Source: Dugong dugon (taxonomy: Eukaryota; Chordata; Mammalia; Sirenia; Dugongidae). Taken from it: a DNA stretch of 64,000 nt. Shown piece after piece: positions 1-10,955 of this stretch (its first letter is position 1; each line of letters begins with the position of its first letter). The notes beneath the pieces were generated by a model. It saw nothing but the letters and a program-made list of their open reading frames with translations, was not told the DNA's origin and did no database searches. The translations under genes and the position numbers were made by a program. The stretch spans positions 134,338,714 through 134,402,713 of the forward strand of contig CM057460.1 of NCBI GenBank assembly GCA_030035585.1, read 5' to 3'.

Positions 1-150
1 CTTTATCTCATTTAATCTTCACAGTAGTTTTATGAGGTAGTTAATATTATGCTGGATATGTCACAGATAATTCAGTGTCAGAGGGATAAAGTAACTTGCC
101 TAAGGTCTTATAACTGGTGGATTAACAGAATTTGGGTTTTACTCACTAGG
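1..150 (-). repeat. MIR SINE, reverse orientation
   Basis: The stretch reads like the reverse complement of the mammal-wide MIR core: a 'ctcatttaatcttcacag' start, then 'aagtaacttgcctaaggtc' and a final 'gaatttgggtttt'. It is diverged and lies in a SNCAIP intron. It may extend left of the window. Confidence 0.6.
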
Positions 151-734
151 TTATATATGTAGTGATACTCTATACATTGTTGGGAAAGCCTGCTACCCTC
201 ATACTGCCTAGGTTGTCACTGTTGTTTACTTATCTTAATCACTTTTTGTAATTCTCACATAGGACAGTACCTGAAAGAGTAAAATCTCAACAAACATTTA
301 AAGACGGGATAGAAGTTTAAATTTTAAAAAAATTAAGAGAAGAATATCTAGTTTTATAAAACTCTCACAAAAGACGATAAGAAAAACCTACTCCCCCCCC
401 CCCCCTTTTTTTGGCCAACTTTTGCTTTACTGTCCTTCTTATCCTAACCGGGAATCATTTTTTGGTTTCCAAAAAAATGTAAATATTATGAATGTTTTCT
501 CTTCAGTACCAAATTTTATCATTGATAAATGATACTTTCTTTCATAATAATGTCTTCCATTCTTTTTGAAATATTTTACTGATTAAGGTAATCACATGGT
601 CACTTAATGAAATCTTTCATTTCAAAAATGAATTTATTGACTTTCCATTAATAAATATGATAATATTTTATTTGGCAGTTGGAAGACAGTTAATGTATTG
701 TGTAAACTTTAAGTGAAGAATAACTAATTGACAA

Positions 735-1330
735 TACCACGTTGGCTTGGATATGGAGCACCTGATATGTTCATACATTGCTGGTGGGCGTGTAAGGGAT
801 CAACCACTTTGGAAACCAGTTTGACAGTTTCCTATAAAATTAAGTATACATCTCCCATATGACCCAGAACTTCTACTCCTAGGTATTTACCCAAGAGAAA
901 TAAAAACATACATTCACAAAAAGACTCATACATGAATACTCATAGCAACTTTATTCATAATATTCCCCAGATGGATAAACAAATTGTAATATATTCAAGT
1001 AATGGAATACTTCTCAGCAATAAAAAGGAACAACCTACTGACAGAAGCAATAGCTTGGGTGAATCTCAAAGGCATTTTGCCGAAAGAAGTTAGACACCAA
1101 GGTGTCTAATCCACGTGATGGACATCCTGTCAGTGGTTGTCTCCGGCAAAGGTGAAGGGGATGAGAACAAAGGAGTGAAAGAAAACTTTAGGGTAGTGGA
1201 AATGTTCTACATCTTGATTGGAGTAGTAGTTACAGGAGTATATGTGTTTGTCAAAATTCTTCAAGCTGTACATTAAAAAGGTACATTTTATAGTTTGCAA
1301 ATTATACCTCAATAAAGTGATTTTAAAATA
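735..1330 (+). repeat. Old L1 3' end
   Basis: The stretch has the order of an old L1 3' end: a 'tgctggtgggcgtgtaaggg' start, then 'tcctaggtatttacccaaga', then 'caacatttattcataata'-like and 'atggaatacttctcagcaat' phrases, ending at 'cctcaataaagtgattttaa'. No open reading frame remains. It is intronic. Confidence 0.7.
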
Positions 1331-1394
1331 ACTGATGAAAAGGTATTTAAAAGAAATTCTGCAGTTGATTTAAAGCCAAAACCACAAAGAAGAT

Positions 1395-1594
1395 AATGTT
1401 GTTGTTAGTTGCCTTCAAGTCACTTCCAGTTTATGGTGACTCCATGTGTGCAGAGTAGAACTTCTCCACAGGATTTTTAAGGCTGTGAACTTTCAGAAGC
1501 AGATCGCCAGGCCTGTGTTCTGAGGCACCTCTGGGTGGGTTCAAACTGCCAAATTTTCATCTAGTAGTCGAACACTTAACCGTTCTGTGCCACT
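1395..1594 (-). repeat. AfroSINE, reverse orientation
   Basis: It opens with 'gttgttgttagttgccttca' and follows the reverse AfroSINE/RTE order to 'cacttaaccgttctgtgcca', the tRNA-like head read backwards. Its left-hand head lies against the next SINE, which inserted at this boundary. Confidence 0.75.
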
Positions 1595-1796
1595 AATAGG
1601 TGATATACCAAAAAAAAAAAAAAAAACCCAAAACAAGCCCGTTGCTGCTAAGTTGATTCCAACTCATAGCAACTGTATAGGACAGAGTAGAACCACAGGG
1701 TTTCCAAGGAGCAGCTGGTGGATCCGAACTGCCGACCTTTTGGTTAGCAGCCGAGCTATTAACCACTGCACCACCAGGGTTCCAATAGGTGATATA
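1595..1796 (-). repeat. AfroSINE with 13-base target-site duplication
   Basis: Duplicated bases 'aataggtgatata' lie at 1595-1607 and 1784-1796. Between them is a reverse-orientation AfroSINE: an oligo(A) run at 1610-1626, a 'cccgttgctgctaagttgat' body, and a tRNA-like head ending 'caccaccagggttcc'. The perfect duplication shows it landed after the SINE on its left. Confidence 0.88.
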
Positions 1797-1926
1797 TTTT
1801 AAATAAGCCACATATAAAAGCCAACATTCAAGTTATTTCTTTCCTTGGTAAAATTACCATCTACGAATATTTTCATACCTGAGTAATCTTGAATTTCTTT
1901 CTTTTTTTTTTTTTTTTTTTATCTAG

Positions 1927-2040
1927 AATGGTCAGTTGGAGTGTGTTCGCTGGATGGTGAGTGAAACAGAAGCCATTGCAGAATTGAGCTGTTCAAAGGA
2001 TTTTCCAAGCCTTATTCATTATGCCGGTTGCTATGGCCAG
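1927..2040 (+). CDS. SNCAIP: Synphilin-1 ankyrin-repeat exon (38 codons)
   Basis: The exon follows a long T tract and 'atctag' acceptor and ends at 'tatggccag|gtatga'. It is 114 bases, phase 0 at both ends, and encodes NGQLECVRWMV to SLIHYAGCYGQ. The closing 'PSLIHYAGCYGQ' has the helix-turn pattern of an ankyrin repeat, with a Leu-x-x-Ala/His core. In synphilin-1 this central region takes part in alpha-synuclein binding (established knowledge). No start codon belongs here; it is an internal exon. Confidence 0.93.
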
Positions 2041-2179
2041 GTATGAAGGAGTTTTTAAATATCTTCCCTTTGTGTACCATATAACCTCCCTCTTACTTAC
2101 TGTTATTCCATCAAAATCCAAGCCTAAGACACCATCAAAAATGCATCCAAGGTTTTATATGCAATGATATTTATTGTAG

Positions 2180-2525
2180 CACTTTTTTAATGAAGAAAAA
2201 ATTTTAACCACCTAAATATCCCAAGATAGGATATTGGATAAATAAATGAAGTTATGTCCATATGAAAGAATTTTGTGGGAAAATGTTCATTATATAATAT
2301 TAAACAAAAATGCATGATACAAAACTGTACCTGTAAGTTGGTACCAATTTTGAATTTTGGAGAGAGAGATAGAGGAATGAAAAGAAAGAAATAAGACTAG
2401 AAAAAATTAGATAACATATTTATAGTAGTTATCACTCATAATTACAGGAGGTTATTTTCTTGTACTTTTCTGTATTTTCCAAGTTTTCTACAATAAATAT
2501 ATTTTATTTTTGTAAAAAAGAAAAA
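2180..2525 (+). repeat. Old L1/HAL1-like fragment
   Basis: AT-rich sequence with the old LINE 3' order: 'cctaaatatcccaagatagg', a 'ggataaataaatgaagttat' phrase, and 'ttttctacaataaatatatt' near its end. No coding potential is left. The family is uncertain. Confidence 0.5.
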
Positions 2526-3084
2526 ATGATATATTTCCTTGAACCAAAAATTAAGAAGAAATTTTTTAGTTAGGCATTACAAGTAAGCCTTGCTTGACTA
2601 AAGATGAGCAGGCACACTAAGTAGATGACTCTTCTACATTAGAGAATCCTAGTGTTGTTAATTGATATATATGGATCACGATTCAGTGTAAGTAAAAAAT
2701 TTCACTTCCTCCCTTTAAGGAGAACAAATGTAAATTTTCTTTAAAAAATTGGAAACACAAAATGCCAATCTCAGCCTTAAAAAATACAAATAAAAACTCA
2801 GCACTGTATTAAAATAGATTTATTTGTATTTGTTTGTGGCAAAGAAAGCTGTTTCTCATGCATATAACCATATCCCCTTTGGCTTCATAAACCTTCCCAG
2901 TGGCAATAAATTGTGATATTGTAAACAGGAGATTATAATTTTTCAAGCATAACAATCTCAAGTTTGAAAAATAGACTTAAGAATAACACCACAGTCTTTC
3001 TTTGGTGCTGGTCATGTTAGTAGTTTATTTATGCCATGATAACTTCCAGATATATAAATAAGTATATATATATATATATATTTC

Positions 3085-3237
3085 CTATGTGGCAGGCCCC
3101 ATGCCATTGTATTTGTATTTGTGTACATTATTTGATTTATTCCTCAAAACAACCCTATGAGATTCTGTTGTTTTTAATCCCCATTATATAGATGAGGAGA
3201 TTGAACAAAAAAAGTGACTTGTGCACATGGTCAAATG
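3085..3237 (-). repeat. MIR fragment interrupted by an RTE fragment
   Basis: Phrases such as 'ttattcctcaaaacaaccct' and 'ccccattatatagatgagga' are reverse-orientation MIR. The match stops at 'tggtcaaatgtct', where the RTE fragment begins. Confidence 0.6.
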
Positions 3238-3800
3238 TCTTGTTGTTAGGTGTTTTTGAGTTGGTTCCAACTCATAGCGACCCCACATACAACAGAATGA
3301 AACACTGCCTGGTCCTGCACCATCCTCACGATCATTGTTATGTTTGAGTTCATTGTTGCAACCACCGTGTAAATTCATCTCATCAAGGGTCTTCCTCCTT
3401 TTCGCTGACCCTCTACTTTATCAAGAAGCGCTGGTCGTTCTCCAAGGACTGGTCCCTCCTGATAACATGTCCAAAGTACGTGACACAAAGTCTTGCCGTC
3501 CTTACTTCCAAGGAGCACTCTGGCTGTAGTTCTTCCAAGACAGACTTGTTCGTTTTCCCGGCAGTCCAGGATATTCTTCACCAACACAGCTATTCAAAGG
3601 CATCAATTCTTCTTTGGTCTTTTTCATTAAGTGTCCAGCTTTCGCATGCGTATGAGGCAATTGAAAATACCATGACTTGGGTCAGGCGCACCTTCGTCTT
3701 CAAGATGACATCTTTGCTTTTTAACACCTTAAAGAGATCTTTTGCAGCAGATTTGCCCAATACTATACATTGGCATGGGCATTGTCTAGTGAAATGTCTA
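3238..3800 (-). repeat. RTE (BovB-like) LINE 3' fragment
   Basis: On the minus strand, 3375-3600 encodes broken pieces of the RTE reverse-transcriptase C-terminal tail: 'VKNILDCRENEQVCLGRT', a 'GHVIR'-like stretch, and 'RPALLDKVEGQRKGGRPL'. The left end, 'tgttgttaggtgtttttgag', matches the tail shared with the AfroSINEs here, as expected if the SINE borrowed an RTE 3' end. Frameshifts and stops make it inactive. A second copy of the same region lies at 38787-39340. Confidence 0.75.
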
Positions 3801-4221
3801 GTGAAAGCAAAGACTGAGTTTCAGCTCAGTTCCTCTGACTTCAGGGCCAGATTCTATTTTCTCTCTGTCTGTGTAGATAATTCGTATAGACTTTTTACAG
3901 TAGCATAAATATAGCTGATGGAAACTATTTTACAATTTTATCTAACAATACATTGTGATATTTAGAATACTTTATGCAGCTCATGGGAGAAGTGAGCAAC
4001 TCCGTTAAATTTATGAAATGAAGAAAAAGGAGCAGGAAGAACATTTAAAATTTGTAGAAGATAAAATTTTTTAAAAAGTTGTAAAAGCTACTGTCTTTGA
4101 AACAGTATGAATTACTGTTTTTTCTCGTGTATTGTACCTACTAGCCCCCAGCCATGATATTCTACAAACAGCCAATATTAGTTAATAGGCATTTGCTATA
4201 GATGCCTAAACGCTTATGTGC

Positions 4222-4405
4222 TGAAACCTGTGAGAGCTGAAATGCGACAGAACTGCCTTGTTTTTCCGGTTCTCAAAAGCTTTCCTCCTTTGATAGGCTG
4301 CAGCTTACCACTTTTCTATCACTCTCTGTTAATGGAAGATATTTGAGTTTTCCTTCTCTGACAGCTTTCTGCCTTACACAGGTTCCGGCTTTCACAGGTT
4401 TTACT
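4222..4405. repeat. Possible small inverted-repeat element
   Basis: 'gaaacctgtgagagct' near 4222 pairs imperfectly with 'ggctttcacaggttt' near 4387-4401 in inverted orientation, enclosing about 150 bases. That is the layout of a short non-autonomous DNA transposon. I see no clear target-site duplication, so this may be chance. Confidence 0.3.
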
Positions 4406-4460
4406 GTTCTGGCAAAAGGGAGAATAGAATTTTCAAATGACTAGAAGATTTGATCACTGC

Positions 4461-4649
4461 TAATCTTCATAAGGAGCCCTGGTGTTGCAGTGTTTAAGAG
4501 CTCAGGCTGCTAACCAAAGGGTTGGCAGTTCCAATCCACCAGCCACTCCTTGGAAACCCTATGGGACAGTTCTGCTCTGTCCTATAGGGTTGCTGTGATT
4601 CAGAATCGACTCAACAGCAATGGGTTTGTTTTTTGTTTTTAATCTTCGT
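4461..4649 (+). repeat. AfroSINE with target-site duplication
   Basis: A tRNA-like head 'aaggagccctggtgttgcag' and a tail 'cagaatcgactcaacagcaa' then T-rich sequence. Flanking 'taatcttcat' (4461-4470) and 'taatcttcgt' (4640-4649) are a slightly diverged duplication. Confidence 0.88.
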
Positions 4650-6629
4650 AAATCACCTTCAGTATAAAACAGAAATTGATGTATTCTCAAATTGCCTGAA
4701 TAATTGTTTCATGTCACTGATTTCATTTACTTACATAAAGCCTAAGATATCAATGGCAAGGCTCCCTGCCCTCTTGGTAGAACATATCAAAGACAAGCAG
4801 GAAAGAATTGCATTGCTGCTCTGAGAGTCTAAGTAAATAATTGGGCATTCAGAATTGTCTTAGGAAACATTGCTTACATATACCAGTTCCTTTATTCAAC
4901 TCTCACAGCAGGTTTCTCATAATTTGGAAGCTACTGGGACAGAACAAAAGAAAATGCCCTTTTGGGAACTGGTTGGGTGATCGTGCAGCTTACTTGGCTG
5001 GGTTTGAGGAAAATTATGGAAATTAGTGACCTATTTCAAGAGCTGTGTCAAACATTTGCTTCATGCTAGTATCAATCTTCAGGTTGTTATTTCAAGCTGA
5101 TAAGCATTTTTAATGACCTAAAGTACAGTTTTGAGTGAGGCAGTCCAGCAGCAGAAAGCATTCTTACCCAAGTGGAAAATGCAGAAGCCCATTAGAACTG
5201 TGAATTCTGTCCAGCCAACCGACATCCGCCGCAGCCACTTATGTAACAGATAACCTGTGGAGATGCTGAACTTGGAACCATTACAAGGCTAATATTTTCA
5301 CAAGAAAGACTGTTATTGAACAGTTTTCTAATGGATTCAGCACATGCATGTTTTTCTACATCAAGCAGGCACTCACTTCAGTGTGTTCTGGTTTTGTTTC
5401 TTCAGTGAATACCTCTGTAAAGGATAGTACAGGGGAAAATTCCTCTCAGTTTATTTTAGTTGCCCTCTGCCCCTCATATAGATTCTTAAAGAATGGGCTG
5501 AATTTGACTCCCAATTTGTGCCTTTTTTCTTGTGAAAATTACCTTTAACTACTCCAGTACCACAGGGTTGCCAACAGTTTTTAGTGGCCTCCTGGAGTGA
5601 TAGATCTTTGGGTGATAGAAATTGATTTTCCTCTTCTTGACACATGAAGTCTCAGAGGGTGCAATTATTTCATTGCCTGATTGTACGTAGCAGAGCTAGC
5701 CACAGGGAGCGTGAAGGCAAAAGCCTCAGGGAGACTCTAGGAACAAGCAGGGGATGTCCTTGGATAAGCTTGCTTTGCTGTCCCTTGAGAAGGATGTTAC
5801 TGGCAAAACAATTGAGACAGAATTGTCTCAATTCAAAGATACTGCCTGTGTGAAGAGCTGTTTTATTCACAACACAAGAGTTCAGATTGTCTAATGGCCT
5901 CCCGTCCAGCCCCCGCAGTGGGGCCTCCCACCCTCATCTGCTTGGGACTTTGGCCTGTTTTTCATTGGTCATTGAGCCACTTGACCCATTGTTGGGCTCT
6001 GTGCCACTTTCAACATCGAACCAATGATTACTTGTTTTGTTTCTGAGTCATGCATCGTGACTTTTGGTCAGGAGATTCTCCTACAAAAACAATCTGCATC
6101 ACAGCATCGAGCATTTACCAAGAGCACCGATGTCTACGCTGTGTTAGTTCTCCATTTTAAACGTCTGCCTTGACACAGATACAGATTTTAAAAAAAGAAA
6201 AGACTCAGCAATTCCTTCTATTGGTCATGAGCAGTGGTATGCATGCTGGCAAGGGGGATGCTTCCACAGGCTGAGTGTTAGTGTTGTTTTTCCACAGTTT
6301 ACTTTAAAACGGCAAGATATTCCCTTGACGTTATTGTTTCACTGTCATGGGGCAGAAATAAGCAAACAATGCTGAAAGTGCAGCGACTGCCGATGAAAGC
6401 AAAATAGAAAAATCTTCGATTAGTACAAGCATCCTCTGCTCTCCAAGGACTGATATTTGAAAAAGCGTAATCCACATAGAGCTCCACAAACCCACAGGTT
6501 GATAGGCAGTTAGCCTTGATTTCCATGACCCAAGAGATGTAAAGGAGTCCTTTACATGTCCTTTAAGGAGTTAGGCGTGGTGGAGAATGAGCAGTTGTAG
6601 ATACTCAAACTCAGGAGGAAGGAAACAGA

Positions 6630-6872
6630 GTCAGGAAGAACACTGGCTCCTGAGTCAAGCTGTCTGGGTTTGAATCCTATCCCTACCACTTATAGCTATG
6701 CAGCCTGGATATGTTTATTTTTTAAAAAAGAAAAGGTCTCGCTGGGCCTCAGTTTTCTCATCTGTAAAATGGGGATAACAGAACCCTCCTCATAGGGTTG
6801 TTCTGAGAACTAATGAGAAAAGCCACATGAAGCCCTGCCCATGGCATATAGTAGGCACTAGACAAATATTGG
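6630..6872 (+). repeat. MIR SINE, forward orientation
   Basis: Follows the MIR consensus: 'cctgagtcaagctgtctggg', 'tttgaatcctatccctacca', 'ctcatctgtaaaatggggat', then 'gcatatagtaggcactagac'. An A-rich stretch interrupts it near 6720. A SINE has inserted at its 3' end. Confidence 0.8.
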
Positions 6873-7088
6873 ACACCAGGGGTGGTGCAGATGGCTAAGC
6901 ATTTGACTGCTAACTGAAAGGTTGGCAGTTCAAGTCCACCCAAAGACACCTCAGAAGAAAGGTCTAGTGATCTACTTCCAAAATATCAGCCATTGAAAAC
7001 CCTATGAAGCACAGTTCTACTCTGACACACATGGGGTCACCATGAGTAGGAATCAACTTGATGGCAACTGGTTTAAGACAAATGTTGG
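6873..7088 (+). repeat. AfroSINE inserted in a MIR
   Basis: The SINE runs from a 'ggggtggtgcagatggctaa' head to 'cttgatggcaactggttt'. It is flanked by 'agacaaatattgg' (6860-6872) and 'agacaaatgttgg' (7076-7088), a 13-base target-site duplication with one change. The duplicated bases are MIR sequence. Confidence 0.87.
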
Positions 7089-7818
7089 CTGTGATTGTTT
7101 AAATTGCTATAATATTATTTCCTTTATTTATTTCACCATAAGTAAAAGTATCAGAGAAAGCTTATAAAAGAATTATTTAGGCCTTACTCTGTTTAATAAA
7201 TTTTTAGACGCACTTTTTTTTTCACGTTTTACCATCTCTGAGTTCTACATTTTGAAATTATTGTTGACCTTTTTTTTTTACATTTTAATATCTCCAAAAC
7301 TGGAATGAATCCAATAATTGATGGCATATTAGATTTGATCAACTATAATTGCAGACAAAGCTGACTCCTTCAAAACTTATTACTGCACCACGAGCTATTG
7401 AGATTTTATTGATAACAGTAATAAACTTGTGATGTGCTTTTCAGTTACATTTTTATTAGACTTTGTCCAGCAAATCTCATAAATTATGTATATTAATTGC
7501 TTCTTTAAACAACTTGTGTTGCCTTTAAGAATACACAAAATACAACATTAAAACAGGTTACCAAAACAACAGAAAATCCCCATTAGAGAAAACTAGTACA
7601 TGAAGGAAGTTTTCAGTCAATAGATGAAAGTTGAATAGATAGATGGATGTGTGGGTGGACAGATGAACTGTAAGTTAGAGAGGCATTCTGTGAAACAGAA
7701 ATAATACAGAAGGGCCTCTCTACTCATGTTGCTGCATTGAATGTTCTCTGAAAGCAGTAGTTATGGGGAAATGAAGATCTGAAGTTACATTCTTCCTTTA
7801 ACATCTCCTCTCTGTACA

Positions 7819-7856
7819 GACACACACACAACACACATACACACACACACACACAG
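7819..7856. repeat. CA microsatellite
   Basis: About 19 imperfect CA units broken by 'caac' and 'atac' interruptions. Confidence 0.9.
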
Positions 7857-10217
7857 CTATAGAGCTAAGAGGGGAAGCGGGCGCCATTACATATGTATGT
7901 AATACACCTATACATTATTATGGGCTTTCTTAGTTGGAGAAAATAGTCATATTTGTTCTGTCCTCCTTATCAGGTATGTGTCATATAAGTCACTGTTTAA
8001 ATTGTAGGATCTGGATCTCTGCTGGCATGTTCTCCAGAATCAGAGAAGAAAGCACAATTTTTCTGAGTGGACACTGAATACGTTCTTACAAAACCTAGGA
8101 TTCTAGCCATGTCCACGTCCACCTCAGAAGTCCTAAATGTCGATTGTTAGAAGACCAGGTGTATAGTCAGCTAGTCACTGTTGGTAGTACTTTTCTGCAT
8201 GATAACTTAGGGGAGATTTTTGTTTCCATATAATATCTCCATGAATATTGGGTTAGGGAAGATCTTTAATTGTAAGGAAGAAAGAATTATGCCATTATAA
8301 AAGAAGAAGGTAAGTTATTGTAACAATATGTCCTGAAACTGACTTGGAGAGCCATCAAGAGCCAAGACAACTCTTGCCTCACACAGACTTACGGTATCTT
8401 GTTCTCTCAGATTATCAAACCCCTGCAAAGTACAGATCCCTAGATTTCCCGTCAGATTTCTACATGGGGAAAAATGCTTAGTCTTATGAAGTGCAGTACT
8501 CCATTTTCTACAACCTTGTTATTAAAAGGTCAGAACACTGTGAATTTTAGTAAAGGGCATTTTCTGTGCATGTGAAATAAACATACCCACTATAATACTT
8601 AATTGGATCCGAAAAACCTGAAAAGGAGGTATATATGAAACATTTCTAAACATCTGTTAAACTCCTCTGAGCTTTACCTGCTAAAGAAGGATGCTGCTAG
8701 GATATCATAGACACTGTAGTCATCCTCTCTCTCAGTTTTCTGGTTTGTAAAAAAGGGATGTGGAGTTGGATATGCCCTAACATCTCTCACACTCTGCAAT
8801 TTTAAGATTCCATGATTTAATATCATGGGACAAACCAAGTCACCACAAGTATGAGAATGACCCATTGAAGTGGATTTGTTCTACATGTAATGTGGCCATC
8901 CTTTTCACTGGTAGAGGCACAGCAACCTGCTCCCTTAAAGTCCCCATATCTTAGCCACTGACTTCAAACCAGTTGATTGTGTCCTTTATCTTGAGATAAT
9001 TCCACTCACCCAATCTTTTAAGGAGTTAACATTCACATAGTTCACTCATCTGCCTCCAAATAAAAGTAGTCCAGTTTTTTGCCCCTACTTAAGTAGGAAA
9101 AATAGAGAAAGTGGTTCTACCTCATGCATGTGTGATAAACATCACTCGCTTTGATCCAAATTTCATTTCCAACTTTCTCTAGGTTTGCTTCTGAAGAAGA
9201 GGTTTAAGCATATCAGCATGTCCTTATCCTAATTCTGACTCCCAGTCCTAGCCTTCAGGTTCTCCTCTTCCTTATTCTCTAGGGACCCTTGAGGGTTTCA
9301 CTCTCCCTTAGGTCTGTCTGCTTTTGCAGCTAACCCTCATCCTGATCCCTGGGTACATTCTTGGTAGGTTGTAAGCACTGGTTACGATTTTCTCTGTTTG
9401 ATCTTGAGGGGCCTTACTCCCTGCTTGTTCGTTCAGAAAAAGGGTGGTGGGAATGTTCCGTCTGTCCCTGATGTCTCAGAGACCTTCATAAACAGTGCCC
9501 CTTTCCCCGGCATAAGGGGAGAAAAACATTAAAGGAGTTGGTTGTTTTTATCCAACATTCCTTTAGCAGATTAGTTGGCATGTTCAGAAGGTGAAGGCAA
9601 ATTTAATCCACAAAAGTAAAAAGTTCATGACCAGTCCGAGCAAATAACTGGGGGATAGGGGGAAATCTTTTAAAAGGGTACAAAGAGGTTCACAGCTGTT
9701 TCAGACACATGATTATCTTTTTAAATGTCACATTCCACCCACTAAACTTCATGCTGTTGTTTTTACCACTCTTATATTTTTTTAACTTTATATTTAATTC
9801 TTCTATTTTAAAACACTGAAATCCCATCCCCCTGCTTTCTGCCAAAGCCAAGCACAGCATGAGAATACCACAAAAGACTCAGTGGGTAAAATGCAAACAG
9901 ATTATGACAAAACATGCTGACTGCTCTGTGTCTTTGCTTTTGAAAAGTGTGTGTTCAGAGCTTCGAGTTCCCTCACTTTAGCATGGAAGAAGAGACAGCT
10001 TTACCTTTAAACTACCACCATTTGGTCGGAAAAATCAAGAGTATACCAGTTTTATTTCAGTGAGATTATGCTTGGCAGCTTAAGAAGCTGCCTCTTTTTG
10101 TAAGCCTCTTGATTGCAGCAGGTATGGGATTAAGAAGGCATGGTTGAAGGATTATAAATTTAAAAAAGTATAATCTAGTTATCTTCAAAGTCCAAGGCTT
10201 TATAATATTCTTGAAAC

Positions 10218-10440
10218 CTGGAGGCAGTATGACACGGTAGCAAAAACATTGCTTTGCAATGTTTTTCTAAGCTCTGGATTCTAGTTCCAACTTTGGATTT
10301 TTCAAGCTGTGTGACTTTGAGGTGGTACTCAGACTTTCTCTGAATCAATGTTCCCTTCTATATAATAAGCAGATAGAACAAGAGAGTATCCAAGGTAACT
10401 TCCCACTCTTAAAATTCTTTGTGCAGTCCTCTATTGTTCT
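10218..10440 (+). repeat. MIR SINE, diverged
   Basis: The MIR order is still visible: 'ggaggcagtatgacacggta', 'ctctggattctagttccaac', 'caagctgtgtgactttgagg' and 'ctgaatcaatgttcccttct'. It is a weak match beyond about 10400. Confidence 0.6.
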
Positions 10441-10511
10441 TTTCAGGCAGAGATTCATGAATTTTCAGTTTAAAGTAAATGAGAATTTTCTCTTACTATG
10501 GTAAACTGGAC

Positions 10512-10718
10512 GAAGCCATGGTGGCACAGTGGTTAAGCACCCGGTTGCTAACCTAAAGGTCAGTGGTTCTACCCTACCAGAACGCCGTGGGAGAAAGATG
10601 TGACAGTCTGCCTCCGTAAAGATTACAGCCTTAGAAATTCAATGGGGCAGTTCTACTCTGCCCTGTAGGGTCACTATGAGTCGGACTCAACTCTACGGCA
10701 ATGGGTTGTTGGTTTTTA
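10512..10718 (+). repeat. AfroSINE
   Basis: Near full-length order: 'gccatggtggcacagtggtt' head, 'gcctccgtaaagattacagc' middle, 'tgagtcggactcaactctac' tail. It sits about 110 bases upstream of the 10830 exon and outside its acceptor region. Confidence 0.88.
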
Positions 10719-10829
10719 GGGTAGCTGGGTTGTATCTAAGCTTCAAAGGTGGAGTCTTGTTTTCCTCTGTCTTTATATTTGACTTCCTGTGTGATATTGC
10801 ATTAAGTCCAACTATCCTTGTGTTTACAG

Positions 10830-10955
10830 GAAAAGATTCTTCTGTGGCTTCTTCAGTTTATGCAAGAACAGGGCATCTCTTTGGATGAAGTGGACCAGGA
10901 TGGCAACAGCGCCGTTCACATAGCCTCACAGCATGGCTACCTCGGGTGCATACAG
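10830..10955 (+). CDS. SNCAIP: Synphilin-1 ankyrin-repeat exon (42 codons)
   Basis: Acceptor 'tccttgtgtttacag' and donor 'atacag|gtacaa' bound 126 bases, phase 0 at both ends. The peptide starts EKILLWLLQFMQEQ and runs to AVHIASQHGYLGCIQ. The stretch 'DQDGNSAVHIASQHGYLGC' is a clear ankyrin repeat: the D-x-D-G-N-S-A-x-H-x-A-x-x-x-G family pattern, with Ser where Thr is usual. Together with the previous exon it forms part of the central region of synphilin-1. Confidence 0.95.

Larger units (their letters stand above)
2041..10829 (+). other. SNCAIP: SNCAIP intron, 8.8 kb
   Basis: The intron opens with 'gtatga' and closes with 'tgtgtttacag'. It holds old L1-like sequence, a MIR cut by an RTE fragment, two or more SINEs, a second MIR carrying a SINE, and a CA microsatellite, listed separately. 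I see nothing I can name in 4750-6600, 7100-7800 or 7900-10200. Confidence 0.85.
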
